DNA of 64,000 nucleotides from Neonectria sp. B-13 (Eukaryota; Ascomycota; Sordariomycetes; Hypocreales; Nectriaceae): positions 682,001 through 746,000 of the forward strand of contig NOKP01000019.1 of NCBI GenBank assembly GCA_002682825.1, in the 5' to 3' direction. The position numbers and the translations under genes are program-made. The notes under the pieces were generated by a model. That model searched no databases, was not told the DNA's origin, and was given only the letters and a program-made list of their open reading frames with translations. Shown piece after piece: positions 53,301 to 63,691 of the stretch. How positions within the stretch are numbered: the stretch's first letter is position 1; every line of letters begins with the position of its first letter.

Positions 53301-56255
53301 GTTTTGCGTACCAGGTTCGCGCAGCATACCGATACTGGCTTTGTCCAGGTAGTCCTCGACGAGCCAATCCATTGGATTGATGCTACCGGCTTAGAGGAGT
53401 ACCTTGGAGACGACAGGAAGCGGCCAATGGGACTGGGTTCGCCGCTGGCTCGCTATGCTCTTGTCAAGGATGATGCTGGGGACTGCAGGTGGCTTGTGTG
53501 GACTGTACATCATGCCATCTGCGATGGATGGACTGCGAGCTTGATAAAGAAAGCCCTGGGTGCTGCACTTCAGGGCGACCTAGTCAATCCAGGCCCTCCA
53601 TTTCAAAATTTCATCAACTACATCAGGAAAAACGACGACGAAACATCAATCAAGTACTGGAAAGAGGGCTTGGCAGATTGCGAATGTCCGTCCTTCCCGC
53701 CCTTGCCATTGTCGGTCGATCAGCCTCTGGCGCAAGGGACGATGCGGACTGAAATGCCACAACCTCGGGCGCGTTGGAGAAATATCACGGCATCAACCTT
53801 TATTCGCGCTGCCTGGGGTCTCACTATCGGCCGCATGACATCCTCCGCGGACGCCGTTTTTGGGGTCACGGTATCAGGCAGGAACGCGCCAATCGCTGGC
53901 ATTGAGGCCATGGCCGCTCCTACATTTGCAACCGTCCCGGTGCGTGTGAATTTGGACGATGGTGAGACTGTGTCGAACTATCTTCGAGCAGTACAGCAAC
54001 AGGCAATCAGCATGATTCCTTTTGAGCAGACAGGGTTGCAGGCTATCGCCCGGATGTCTCCTGGCTGTCGAGACGCCTGCATGTTCCAGTCACTGCTCGT
54101 CATTCAACCTCAGGAGACTAGCAGCGCGTCTCAAGAGGCGATTGGTACTTGGAAAGACGTCTCCCAGCAGCAATGGCTCAACACATATGCTCTGATGCTC
54201 GAGATCCGGCTTGGAACAGAAAGCATGCAGGTAAACGCCAGCTTCGACAGCAGAGTCGTCGAGCCGCCCGAGATGCAGAAAATTCTGGACCGCCTAAGAT
54301 GTGTGCTTGGGCAGCTTGATGCTGCCGATGACGCCCTGACGGTTGGTCAGATCCAAGTCTTGACGTCGCAAGAATTGGACCAAATATGGAAATGGAACAG
54401 TGCTGTCCCAGCGCCCGTGGAGCAGTGCGTTCACCACGTCGTCGAACAAGTCGTCGAGGCGCAACCCGACGCTCCTGCTATACATGCCTGGGACGGCTGT
54501 CTCACCTACAAGGAACTAGACCAACTTGCTGGGCGTATCAGTCGTCATCTTGTTGAACTCGGCGTTCAGCCTGATACACTTGTCCCACTCTGCTTCCACA
54601 AGTCCATGTGGACGTCTGTGGCAATGCTAGCGGTGCTGAAAGCGCGAGCGGGATTTGTGCTTCTTGAGCCTTCTCTCCCTCAACACCGTCTCCAGGCCAT
54701 CTCACAGCAAATTGACTCACACGTCGTTCTGGCTTCTCCAGCCACCTTACCCATTGTTTCACATCTAGTCAAGAGGGTTATTGAAATAGGCCCGAGATCG
54801 GTGGAAGCCATAGAGTCCGCGACTGTTGATGCACAGACTGAACCATCACAGCCATCCTCGACAGCCATGTTTGCGGTGTTTACATCGGGAAGCACAGGAA
54901 TCCCCAAAGGTGTTGTCATGAATCACAGCCACTTTTACTCTGGGCTGAAATATCAGTCTGAGCCTCTTGGGTTTGCTCGAGACTCTAGAGTGTTCGACTT
55001 CGCGGCCTATTCCTTCGATATCGCTGTCCACAATGCATTTGCTACGCTTACCTCGGGAGGGTGTTTATGCGTTCCTGCTGAGGACGATCGCTGGGGCAAT
55101 CTTGGCAAGGCCTTGCTAGATACGGAAGCCACGATTGTTAATCTCACGCCCTCCGTGGCACGCCTTATTGATCCATCTACGCTGCCTCATCTGAGGACGA
55201 TCATTCTGGCTGGAGAGGCGGTCACTAAAGACGACACGGTGCGATGGTTGGGCCGAGCTCGAGTTGTCAATGCTTACGGACCCGCTGAGTGTGGCATCAG
55301 CACGATCAGCAGTGCTCAGCTAACAGCACCAGAGGAAGCTACCCGTATAGGGCGAGGGGTTGGTTTGGTTACGTGGATTGTGCAACAGCATAACCACAAT
55401 CATCTATTGCCCCCAGGATGCGTCGGCGAGCTCCTTCTCGAAGGGCCCCTTGTAGGCCGAGGATACCTTCATGATGAACAAAAGACCGCCAATGCATTTA
55501 TCCATGACCCGTCATGGTTGCTACAAGGCACTACCAGGCACTCTGGCCGGCATGGTCGGCTTTATAAGACTGGAGATCTGGTGCGATATGATGAACATGG
55601 AAGACTAACATTCCTTGGCCGAAGGGATACCCAAGTGAAGATTCGTGGGCAACGAGTCGAACTTGCGGAAGTCGAGCATTTCGTTCACAGCTGTGTACCG
55701 GAGGTAAAACAGGTTGTTGCCGAAGTCATTGTACCGCATGGAGAGAACTCAAGTCCTACACTGGCTGCGTTTGTTGATATGAACACCAGGGGGTCAACAA
55801 GGACAGAAAACCCGGGCCCTGCTATTCTACGCATTGACACCGAGGCAAACGTCAATTTGGCGAAACAACTGCCAAGACACATGAGGCCGAGTGCATATAT
55901 TTCAATACAGGGGCTGCCACTAACAGCCACGGGGAAAGTCGACCGGAGACGCCTACGAGAGATCGGTGCATCGTTTTCTATCCAAGACTTGGTAGAGAAC
56001 CAAACGGTTGGCCAAAGACCAAAGCGTCAGCCGAAGTCGGAAATCGAGCGACAGATGCAGAAGATATGGGCCCGGGCACTGAAGATTGAAGCGGCGAGCA
56101 TTGGGATGGACGACAACTTCTTTCAGCTCGGAGGGGACTCGATCGGCGTGATGGTAGTTGTGGCGGAGGCCCGTAAAGTTGGGCTGGATCTAACAGCTGC
56201 CGAGCTGTTTCGCCATCCTAGCTTATCTATATCGCCGGCAACATTGCTAGTATAA
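50367..56255 (+). CDS. Two-module NRPS, domain order partial C-A-T-C-A-T, 1962 aa
   Basis: This is an intronless nonribosomal peptide synthetase. Residues about 45-250 are the C-terminal half of a condensation domain (no HHxxxDG). A1 spans about 275-790, with LTYGQLDRL, FTSGSTGLPKC and LYGQSE; its A4 motif reads YSFTTTIS, so the usual Asp that contacts the substrate amino group is Thr. T1 has FFHLGGDSVAA near 850. The full C domain (about 930-1340) has VHHAICDGWT near 1048. A2 (about 1360-1860) has FTSGSTGIPKG, YSFDIAV and YGPAE. T2 has DDNFFQLGGDSIGV near 1925, and the protein ends about 35 residues later with no thioesterase, reductase or terminal C domain. A10 lysines are present in both A domains (ARKLDRK, TGKVDRR). 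The three A domains of the locus are clearly related. The ATG at 50367 is the first in frame. Confidence 0.93.
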   Translation: MTSANDAAELHTGTVSKRQAYQRQRREEMTSHKASETSHASWQTILSGFDHESPLTAPAPPDSVVRHRFSHLGSHGLDVSTPTLLYAAWALVASRQVNLDHVLFGLAELADGAVPVVPLHVNTTTTQTVAEYLDTLRRLLLEAAQKAQCHDGLDSQQSLTFQTLLHIQSSKHVATPIPPGQQQNRDDAWMDQLPLSSSLAIELHVGAEETTAVARFPSNVFAPWMVLTLLQRLGFVVLQLATVNPEHRLTQIDMVTPQDLHTIWQRNGTVPPPVLRCVHDIISDIARSQPDAPAVCAWDGTLTYGQLDRLADNLAGELAALGIGAGMVVPVCFEKSLWVTVAMLGVLKAGGAFLLLDSNLPEKRILYMIQATEATLILASQSTQELSSRLVPKTVIVDAELFAQVDKQPSVPLSQASPSSLMYAVFTSGSTGLPKCVLMTHANVASAVHYQAHLLGFNKDSRILDYSSYSFTTTISNVFGALAVGGCLCIPNDQDRQNQLAQVINSLQVNAIDITPTVMQTLNPEELPTLQAVIFGGEAVSARELQRWWGKVRLIHLYGQSECTANGTINDSPRTLRDVASIGHGAGLATWIVEPDDHDKLAPVGCVGELLLEGPLVGRGYLNDAKKTSAVFIDDPTWLLQGITCLPGQTSQQGRHGRMYKTGDLVQYNEDGSLTFHGRKDTQVKIRGQRVELGEVEHWVQSCTGAKQVAAEVIVPKGEHSSPTLVAFLQTQDEVVASEEPELTATPVSSDVQHMLSEHLPAYMLPTAFFWMRSLPNTTARKLDRKQLRKIGAGFSVEELAAIRTTKGPKPQPLSEEQLCIQKTWAAILNIQASNIGLDDSFFHLGGDSVAAIKVVSELRRLGIQLTVADVLGYPVLRELACRSSRIQHQTPSQIAPFSLIGDETYNSTLVSDISSHYNFDRAMVRDMYPCTRLQEGLISLTLKRLGSYLEQSVLEVAPGATVKDLCAAWEQVVHSMPVLRTRFAQHTDTGFVQVVLDEPIHWIDATGLEEYLGDDRKRPMGLGSPLARYALVKDDAGDCRWLVWTVHHAICDGWTASLIKKALGAALQGDLVNPGPPFQNFINYIRKNDDETSIKYWKEGLADCECPSFPPLPLSVDQPLAQGTMRTEMPQPRARWRNITASTFIRAAWGLTIGRMTSSADAVFGVTVSGRNAPIAGIEAMAAPTFATVPVRVNLDDGETVSNYLRAVQQQAISMIPFEQTGLQAIARMSPGCRDACMFQSLLVIQPQETSSASQEAIGTWKDVSQQQWLNTYALMLEIRLGTESMQVNASFDSRVVEPPEMQKILDRLRCVLGQLDAADDALTVGQIQVLTSQELDQIWKWNSAVPAPVEQCVHHVVEQVVEAQPDAPAIHAWDGCLTYKELDQLAGRISRHLVELGVQPDTLVPLCFHKSMWTSVAMLAVLKARAGFVLLEPSLPQHRLQAISQQIDSHVVLASPATLPIVSHLVKRVIEIGPRSVEAIESATVDAQTEPSQPSSTAMFAVFTSGSTGIPKGVVMNHSHFYSGLKYQSEPLGFARDSRVFDFAAYSFDIAVHNAFATLTSGGCLCVPAEDDRWGNLGKALLDTEATIVNLTPSVARLIDPSTLPHLRTIILAGEAVTKDDTVRWLGRARVVNAYGPAECGISTISSAQLTAPEEATRIGRGVGLVTWIVQQHNHNHLLPPGCVGELLLEGPLVGRGYLHDEQKTANAFIHDPSWLLQGTTRHSGRHGRLYKTGDLVRYDEHGRLTFLGRRDTQVKIRGQRVELAEVEHFVHSCVPEVKQVVAEVIVPHGENSSPTLAAFVDMNTRGSTRTENPGPAILRIDTEANVNLAKQLPRHMRPSAYISIQGLPLTATGKVDRRRLREIGASFSIQDLVENQTVGQRPKRQPKSEIERQMQKIWARALKIEAASIGMDDNFFQLGGDSIGVMVVVAEARKVGLDLTAAELFRHPSLSISPATLLV

Positions 56256-56577
56256 GCTGAATTTCACGGTCTCCGTATATGGCTCCCAGAGCATACGGAT
56301 GTCCACATCATCTGTATTGTCCGCTCCCGAGTGTCAAGATGAGACTATAGCCAGAAATACTGCACACATTAGTGTGGCGCCCACTTTTTGTCGTCACGCA
56401 GTTTTGCGACAAAAGCCAGGCATAGGCATTATGATCGAGGGTCCCCAATGCTACAGTTAGCATCAAGAGCAAAGCAGAAGGGGGTACATTATACGAGCAG
56501 GAGCATGAACCAGTCGCGATTCGAAATGTTCACCATTCGGGTACCCAGTTCCAAATACACGGACAACTAAAGGTAAT
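56256..56577. other. Intergenic, NRPS 3' region
   Basis: About 320 bases follow the NRPS stop codon. No release-domain sequence (thioesterase, reductase or C domain) is found in any frame. Confidence 0.45.
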
Positions 56578-57087
56578 TATGGGCGCCGGCGACCCTCGCC
56601 GAACCGATCAAGCCACTGAAGAAGGACGGGAGCTGTGGCGTCGCGCCCATGAGTTTTACCAAGCCAACGACGGATAAAATAAAGACCTCGGGATCGAGAT
56701 GGACTACAGATACACATCTCCGGTTCTTCTTCGCCAGGATGCCGATGGTGCCAAGCCTGCATGGGCTGTGCGTACCTATACTCCGAATACTTGGCCCGGC
56801 AGCCGGCCTCCGCACATCTTTCTCGTCAACGGTATGGCCATTCTCGACTCGTTCGGTGCCCATTGGACCCTGCTAGTCTTTACCGAGGAAGAGGTTGGAC
56901 AAGGGTTGCTCTCTGCTGCCGCACAGCAATTGTGAGTCCCGATGAAGCAGGTTAACCTTGCTCAAGAGTTGCTCGCCGAGGAATTGTACCAACGCAAGCT
57001 GGTCTTGATTCGGCCGGATCAGCGCGTCGCCTGGAGAAGCGATGTGCTGGACTCGACGGCAATGGCCGAACAAGTACTAAGGCCGTG
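56578..57087 (+). pseudogene. C-terminal relic of a phenol-hydroxylase-type FAD monooxygenase
   Basis: One plus-strand frame reads GDPRRTDQATEEGRELWRRA, then MDYRYTSPVLL, AVRTYTPNTWPGSRPPHIFL, LDSFGAHWTLLVFTEE and YQRKLVLIRPDQRVAWRSD before a final TGA. This is the end of the FAD region plus the thioredoxin-like C-terminal domain of PheA/TfdB-type monooxygenases. The frame carries a TAA near 56675 and a TGA at 56933..56935, the latter fitting a CGA to TGA change. The N-terminal two thirds, including the FAD-binding Rossmann motif, are absent. It probably was a tailoring gene beside the NRPS that was truncated and mutated. Confidence 0.75.
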
Positions 57088-57351
57088 ACTGGGAAAACCG
57101 ACTCCCAGGAAGGTGGAGCTGGTAACGAAGGGGACATGAAGACTGCATTGTTAGCGGAGGATGCCTAAGTGTGGACTCAGGTGGGCGATTTTGCTCTCGA
57201 GAAAATGAGGGCTTTTCAGCAATAGTCTGCTATTCCTAAATACTGGCGTCCTGGTCATGTGCAACATTCGATGAGAATAGATGGGGGGGGCTTCAGGTGT
57301 GTAGCTGTAGGTGAGAGAGCGAGTAAAATCAACGTGACTAGACTAAGTACA

Positions 57352-59107
57352 TTAATAGACGTAGACAAAGTTTGGGTTCTCTTTATCCGTCAAATTCTGA
57401 AAAGCTGTATCATTCAGTGCCTCCGCGGTGTTCTTCAGATTGCCGCTTTGTCGCAGAGCTGCGCGCTGCTTCTCTTTACGCCTGTTCTCCCGTTTGAAAG
57501 CATAACGGAAAACGAAGAAAAGAGCAAATTCGACGCAATTGGCCGCGAGAAGTGATCCGATGCCAAGATGATATGATGGGGCCTGCTCTGCTAGGTAAAA
57601 GAAAGGGCTAATAATGCTCCCAATGCAAGATCCGAACCAGATCATGCCAGAAACAATCATCTTTTTGGAGTGGCCACCTGTATTGCTTGTCACTAAAGAC
57701 AAAGATATCACAAAGGACGCCTGGTAAGATCCAGTGAGATAGCTAGTCTGGTTAGTTCTTGAGAGATTAGTGGGAAGCATGATGGGTTGAGTAGCTTACA
57801 AGCAGATCAGTCGGCCAACGTATGCATCACTTGGTGCCAGGAGAAATCCCAAAGCCCCAGCAATAGTTGGAAGCATAAAAAAGGCGCAAACAAGTGTGCG
57901 GCTATTTGGTGGCATGCAATGGTTTGCCAGTGCCCCGAGACCAATCCAGATAACCACCAATGCTCCTTGGGGTATTCCTAGCAAGGTGGTATGTAGTGTG
58001 TCGAACCCCAGTCCTTGGATAACAAGAGTCGAGAAGTTCGATATGCCTCCGTTAGGGATAGCAGAGACAAAGCCGAGGAGCGTGAATAGCCACGTCTTAT
58101 AGTCTAGATAAGCTTCCTTGATCTGACCCCAGTGAATAAATTGTTGTTCGACACCAGTCTGGTTGCGTCGCATACGAGCGATCAACAACAACTTTTCTTG
58201 ATGAGTAAACCCCCGAATCGTGGTTGGGGAGTTAGGAAGTAGAAAGAATAGACAGATGCCCCAGAACGAGCACAAGGCACCGACAATAAGAAATTCATAT
58301 CGCCACGGAGCAAGTGCCCCGTTGATTTGGCCGATACCGTATCCTAAACTCATGATAAGCATTTACCAACATGTCAAACAATTTAGTTCTAGAAGGGATG
58401 ACATGTTGACTCACCAATCAGACCGCCGCCAGCGACTCCAATGCCATTCCAGGCGTACCAGGCCGAGATTCGTGAAGGCTGTTCCTCACGCGTGTAGAAC
58501 ATTGACGTGAAAAGCATGAATGCCGGATCAGCGATAGCCTCGAAAGCCCCTGATAATATGCGCAAAGCAGATAGTGCAGCGAAATTCGGGGCAGCAACCT
58601 GGCACATCAAGAGGGCTCCCCACATGAAAACGTTGAAGGACAAGTACCACGCAGGACGGCACCTTTGCATGATCAAATTGGAAGGAATAGACCAAATCAG
58701 CCAGCCAAAGTAAAAGACGCTTGAAAGCCACGAGTATTGGGTGCCATGAAGATCAAGGTCATCTTTGATTCCGAAGATGGCCGCGTAGGAAAGGGTTGTC
58801 TTGTCGACATACTAGAGATGGCTGTCAGCAATGTGGAATCAGAGAGAGAAATACAAGAGGTACTTGCATAGAAGAAGTAGCATATTCCAAGTAACGGCAA
58901 AATGCGCATGTCGAGCTTTCGCTTCACACGCTTCTCCATGTCGTGGTCAATTGCGTCGTCGTCAGGGTACAGCCGCAATGCTTCGTGGTACATCTCGGCA
59001 TTGCTCTGGTTGACGATGTTCGAAACCACCTGTTTGACGTCTTGTTCAACGTGCTCGCAATCGCCTGGTCCCTCCATCTTCTTCACGTCGCAGTCGTTGG
59101 TGTTCAT
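57352..59107 (-). CDS. MFS transporter, allantoate-permease (anion:cation symporter) type, about 523 aa
   Basis: This is a 12-helix major facilitator protein of the DAL5/TNA1-like family, which import organic anions, vitamins or sugar acids. Exons 59107..58868, 58811..58415, 58343..57800 and 57742..57352 fit. The first intron (58867..58812) uses a GC donor (GCAAGT); only this join gives ICYFFYYVDKTTLSYAAIFG, the family signature. Further landmarks are GIKDDLDLHGTQYSWLSSVF, LRILSGAFEAIADPAFML and ISAWYAWNGIGVAGGGLIGY. The C-terminal tail is long, charged and cytosolic. It is divergent from the dehydratase gene, with a shared promoter of about 800 bases, which points to uptake of that enzyme's substrate. 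Confidence 0.87.
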
Positions 59108-59904
59108 GATGAGTACAAAATAGCGTTTTAGGGTGTTGAGCTGACCTGGGAGTTAAAGAAGCATGACAAAATTCTCGTCTAGAGCTCACTCTATATATAT
59201 ATTCAACGGTATGTTGTTCCGTTACTCGACGACAATGCCTTGGGAAAGTTGGGGGTTGCTCGCTATCCCGATTTTGGAGTAGCGAACGACTCCAGCTCTC
59301 CATGTTCTAGGGCTGGGACCTGCGGGGGTAGAGGAACGCGTAAACCTGGGGTCATGATCCCCCCAGACTTAACTTCCGGGCATTCCAGAGCCCCCAAACG
59401 CACTAGGCTAGTCTTAATCATTGAGATTTCAAGCCGAAGTCCCGAAGGCGATCCTGTCACTGGTCAGTTATCCTTGTTCGCCTAACTCACAATATGTGGG
59501 GAAGGGAAGGCAGGCTAACATGACTTGATTCATGACTGCTAGCGTACCCAATTGGGCTCGGGCACCGTATTCACTGACCCGATCAACAGAAGATAGAGCC
59601 GAAGTGCCGAATGGGCGTTGGTGAGTGGTCCCCTCAAGCTCTCCAAGGTCCGTCCGTAGAGCCGAGTGCGCGAGCATGATTGGTTATTCAGTTCTAAGAA
59701 CAAGAATGAATTTCTGGCCCGAAGAACTCAATAAGGCTACAGAGCAGTATGAGCTCTGTGCATTGCAAATCCTGGGGATACTTAAATGAGCATCTTGTTT
59801 CCACATAGCAGACTTTAACCATAATCTTGAGGTATTCGCATCCGCACGCACATCCAAGTTTCCTCCACATAAACACGAAACCCGACTCAAAGCCTTTCTG
59901 CACT
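59108..59904. promoter_or_regulatory. Bidirectional promoter between MFS and dehydratase genes
   Basis: About 800 bases between two divergent genes that probably act together. A TATATATA run at about 59192..59199 lies near the MFS side. GC-rich blocks with CCGGG and CCGAA elements at 59360-59450 could be zinc-cluster regulator sites, but this is not shown. Confidence 0.45.
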
Positions 59905-61481
59905 ATGGCCCCATCTGCTCTCAACCTTGGCGATGGAGATGGCACCCCGGAATCTCCCTTTGACGGCTCGCGAACACCCATTTCCGACATTAAGATTATA
60001 GACTTTGAGTCGTACGGTCAGATGAAATCTCTCCCAAACAACAGGACCATCACTAAACTCACCTTGAAGACCTACGATTTCCTACTAGTCTTGACGCATC
60101 CGGGTCCGACGCTATGAACCCGTCGGGAGACTACAGTGCCACACACATTCGTCTCAAGACGAACACGGACTTGACAGGCCATGGTATTTCTTTCACCATC
60201 GGGCGTGGGAATGACCTTTGTACCGCTGCGGCCCGCCAAATCGCCGAGCGCCTTGTCGGAAAATCGCTCGGGGAGCTCACGGAAAATATGGGCAAGACAT
60301 GGCGTTACTTGGTGTCTGACTCCCAACTGCGGTGGGTCGGACCAGAGAAAGGTGTCATCCATCTAGGGCTCAGCGCCTGTGTGAACGCGCTCTGGGATCT
60401 GTGGGGTCGGTATCTAAACAAGCCGCTATGGCAGCTCGTATCAGACATGACCCCCGAGGAGTTTGTTTCCTGCATTGACTTCCGGTATATTTACGATGCC
60501 ATTACGCCTGAAGAAGCAGTGACCCTCTTGAAAACGCAAGAAAAGACCAAAGCTGCAAGGATCAAACATGCACGGAGCAACCAGGCAGTCCCAGCATACA
60601 CGACTCAGGCCGGCTGGCTTGGCTTCACAGATGAGAAGATGATTGAGCTGATCAACTCCAATCTAGCTGTGGGTATGGACAAGTTCAAGCTCAAGGTTGG
60701 TGGCAATCTCGAGGACGATAAGCGCCGTGTTAAGATTGCTCGCGACACAATCGGCTACGACCGTATGCTCATGCTTGACGCCAACCAAGTCTGGAGTGTG
60801 CCAGAGGCAATCAAGTACATGGAGTCTTTTATTGAATTCAAGCCATTGTAAGTCGAAATATTGCGACCGATAATAGATGGTGTACAGAAAGCTAATGATC
60901 GAATCAGGTTCATAGAGGAGCCTACTTCTCCTGATGACATCCTCGGTCATGCGGCCATTCGAAAAGCACTCAAGCCGCATGGTATCGGAGTTGCCACAGG
61001 CGAGCATTGCCAAAACAGGGTCATTTTCAAGCAGCTGCTTCAAGCTGATGCGATTGACTACTGCCAGGTTGATGCTTGTCGACTTGGGGGTGTCAATGAA
61101 GTGTTGGCTGTTCTTTTAATGGCGAAGAAGTACGTAGAACCTCATTATTCCCAGAACATCCGTAAGCTTACAGACATCAGGTTCAATGTGCCTATTGTCC
61201 CACATAGTGGAGGCATCGGGCTCAATGAGTATACTCAACATCTTGCACTCCTGAACTACATCTGCGTTTCAGGGGAGAAGAGCCTCTTGGAGCACATCAA
61301 CTCTTTCAGTGAAGTCTTGAAGCACCCAGTGAAGACGGAAAATGGCTATTTTGTGACTCCTTGGGAGGCGGGCTACAGTGTAGAGTACAAACCCGAGGCG
61401 ATTGCGATGTACAATTTCCCCACTGGAAGCTTTTGGACCAGTGATGAAGGCATGGCGATTCGAAATGGAGCAAGGGTTTAG
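59905..61481 (+). CDS. L-fuconate dehydratase-like enolase-superfamily enzyme, about 470 aa
   Basis: This mandelate-racemase-group enolase-superfamily enzyme would dehydrate a sugar acid to a 2-keto-3-deoxy acid. Exons 59905..60016, 60070..60847, 60908..61129 and 61181..61481 fit with introns GTCAGA to TGAAG, GTAAGT to ATCAG and GTACGT to ATCAG. The first join gives ESYDLRFPTSLDASGSDAMN. Strong landmarks shared with ENOSF1-type L-fuconate dehydratases are GISFTIGRGND, LRWVGPEKGVIHL, VSCIDFRYI, FKLKVGG, LMLDANQVW, FIEEPTSPDDILGHAAIRKA, GVATGEHCQNRVIFKQLLQA, QVDACRLGGVNE and VPIVPHSGGIGL (catalytic His). Metal ligands D, E and E are in place. The last intron (51 nt) is in frame, so intron retention would not break the protein. 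Confidence 0.9.
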
Positions 61482-61515
61482 GGGGGCAAATTTTATTCAA
61501 TTTCACCGTCTGTGA

Positions 61516-63691
61516 TTAAGCAGAAGGAAACAAGCTTTGAGAAAATCCGAAGTCGTCCAGCCATGTATGCAGAACGCTGTATTCGTCTCCCAGAGAATTC
61601 CACTCGATGCTAGACGTTTCCAAACGTGACACATCGGTTCCGACAGAGTTGCATAATAATGATGACCCTGTGTTGCAGTCGACTTCGGCAGTCGGCACTT
61701 CTGTAAGCTGCTTTGATTCCTCGTTCCTGCGATTTGGTGCTTTTCGAAGCGGGGCAAGACGGAAGGGTCTTGCTTTGAAGGCATCCTCGGTATTCTTCTT
61801 TCTTTCCTCCATCTGGGCTGGTATCTCCCTGGCATGTGATCCTGACGCGGCCAGCTCAAAGAAGTCATGATAGAAACTGGCATGCCAGTAGGTCTCTCCG
61901 AGCTGTTGGAGACAGTCCATACAAGTCTGGAAACCCTTGATTGCCATTCCATATTTAGGGCTATCGGTGCAACGAATTGAAGAAAGTTGAACGATGAGTG
62001 GTGGAAGGATGGCGGTGACACTTGAAAGATGTTTAGTCCAAGCGTAGCAAGAGTGTATAGATGGAATGGTCACCTTTGGGTTGGGAGAGATCGAACAAGG
62101 TCTAACTCATCGAGCTTCGCCAAAAACTCAATCGAATCTGCAGCGAGCGACGAAATTTCAGGGCTACTCAACTGAGCTTCACTTTGTTCATGCCCACACT
62201 TGCGAAGCGATATGAGAACGGTACTGAAATTCCAATGAGTAGTTGCTAAAACCACGTAGGGCGGAGGACGCTTACTTGTAAATGAGATGCACCAGTGCAT
62301 TATACAGGGTGGGAACGGCACCCATCTGAGAGCCTTGGCACCGCTGCGCAGCTGGGTCCAGATTTGACAGCCAATGTGAAAGTGTGCTCTCGCAAATTTC
62401 GATTTGCTCGTGTATTGAATCGGAGGCGGCGAGAGGTAGTGAAAGGACTCCCTCCATATACTGGCACAGCTTTGTGAATTCGAGGAAGATTGCCTTCACT
62501 GTACGGTCCTCATTCGTATCCCCCTCCTCCTCTAGGTCTGAGAGGGTGAGCAAGGGCACGCTGCAATCGAGGCTATTGATATGCATCGGCCGGCGAGTAC
62601 CCAAGGCGATGAGTCTGTCACGAACAAGACAAGCCCACCATATTCTCGCCCACAGCTTCCGTTGGGGCACGTCGCCGCAATAGCGATGTAACCCAGCTCC
62701 CTGGGCCAAGCTGATAGCTTGATGGACCCAGAACCAAGTATGCTTTTGATCTATCATGGAGGGATAGTAGTGGCTCATTAGGAGAAGAGCCTGGATGACC
62801 GTAATGTCATCTGATTCGTAGTCAAAGTTATGAAGAACCTTGACATGGTTAATTGTTTTCCAGCAAAACAAGATCATATTCTTACCCGAGCCCTCGTATA
62901 AAAGCAACTCCTTGCTTGTTTGCGGTTGGGAAAGCCCATTTCGTGAATTGTTTGAAGTGAGATATACTGCCACTGTGAGTCTCGCAAGCAACATGGGGGA
63001 AGAAACCAAGTCGTACCGAGCTTGCTGTGAACATGATGGCATGGAGGATCAAAAGGCTAGTTCCTTGGCCTTGTAGTAGTGTCTCTCGACTGGTTTGATT
63101 GTATCGACTGAGAAAGGAAGGCTTATCGATGACGGGGAAGAATGGATGAAAGAACCGAAAGTAGGCCGAGATGGCTTGATCCAAATGTTGCTTCGACGGA
63201 AGATCAAAAACGCCTTTCGGTCTTAAGAAGGACAAATCTTCAGTGATGACGTCTATTCCCTGTGTACGCAATGACGCTGTGGGGTCATGCGCGGGAACTG
63301 GGAGGAGCACGCCTTGCTCGCCGTCCTGTGCGAGCAGCCAGGGATTGCCGGAAGGGGTGAAGTTCCGAAAGAAGGAATAATGAGGGACTTGGTGAAGCAT
63401 AACATGTTCAGGCATGGACCGAGGCAACGGGCGATTTCGGTTGGGTTCCAAGCTGTTCCCAGCTTCGCCCTTTCTGCGACGACGTCTCCTCTCGGCCACG
63501 GAGCATTCAAACCCGTGGACACGACATTTCGTACAGGGTAATCCGGTCTCAAGCATGTCGCAGCGGACTTTGCGAGCATGACAACTGGAACAGGCTTTAG
63601 CAGCACGTCGCTTCTGCAGTCTGTCCTCCTCCTGGGAGTGTGGAAGCATATTGGGCGGCAAGAACTGATCTGGAGACTGTGATGAGTCCAT
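61516..63691 (-). CDS. Zn2Cys6 transcription factor with fungal-specific TF domain, about 659 aa
   Basis: Five exons fit: 63691..63017, 62972..62886, 62838..62276, 62223..62074 and 62020..61516, all with GT-AG introns and preserved frame. The zinc cluster is CSSCHARKVRCDM, then LPCTKCRVHGFEC, followed by a basic linker ERRRRRRKGE. The middle homology region (fungal-specific TF domain) includes AISAYFRFFHPFFPVIDKPS, QALLLMSHYYPSMIDQKHTW, RIWWACLVRDRLIALGTRRP and SIHEQIEICESTL. The 29-codon second exon supplies WQYISLQTIHEMGF. The tail is charged and probably disordered. The gene faces the dehydratase gene tail to tail and is probably the regulator of the dehydratase and MFS pair. Confidence 0.87.

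Noticed and set aside
61503..62021. Alternative long minus-strand frame over the last exon of the zinc-cluster regulator
   Set aside because: The other frame continues the regulator after splicing and keeps all five exons in phase.
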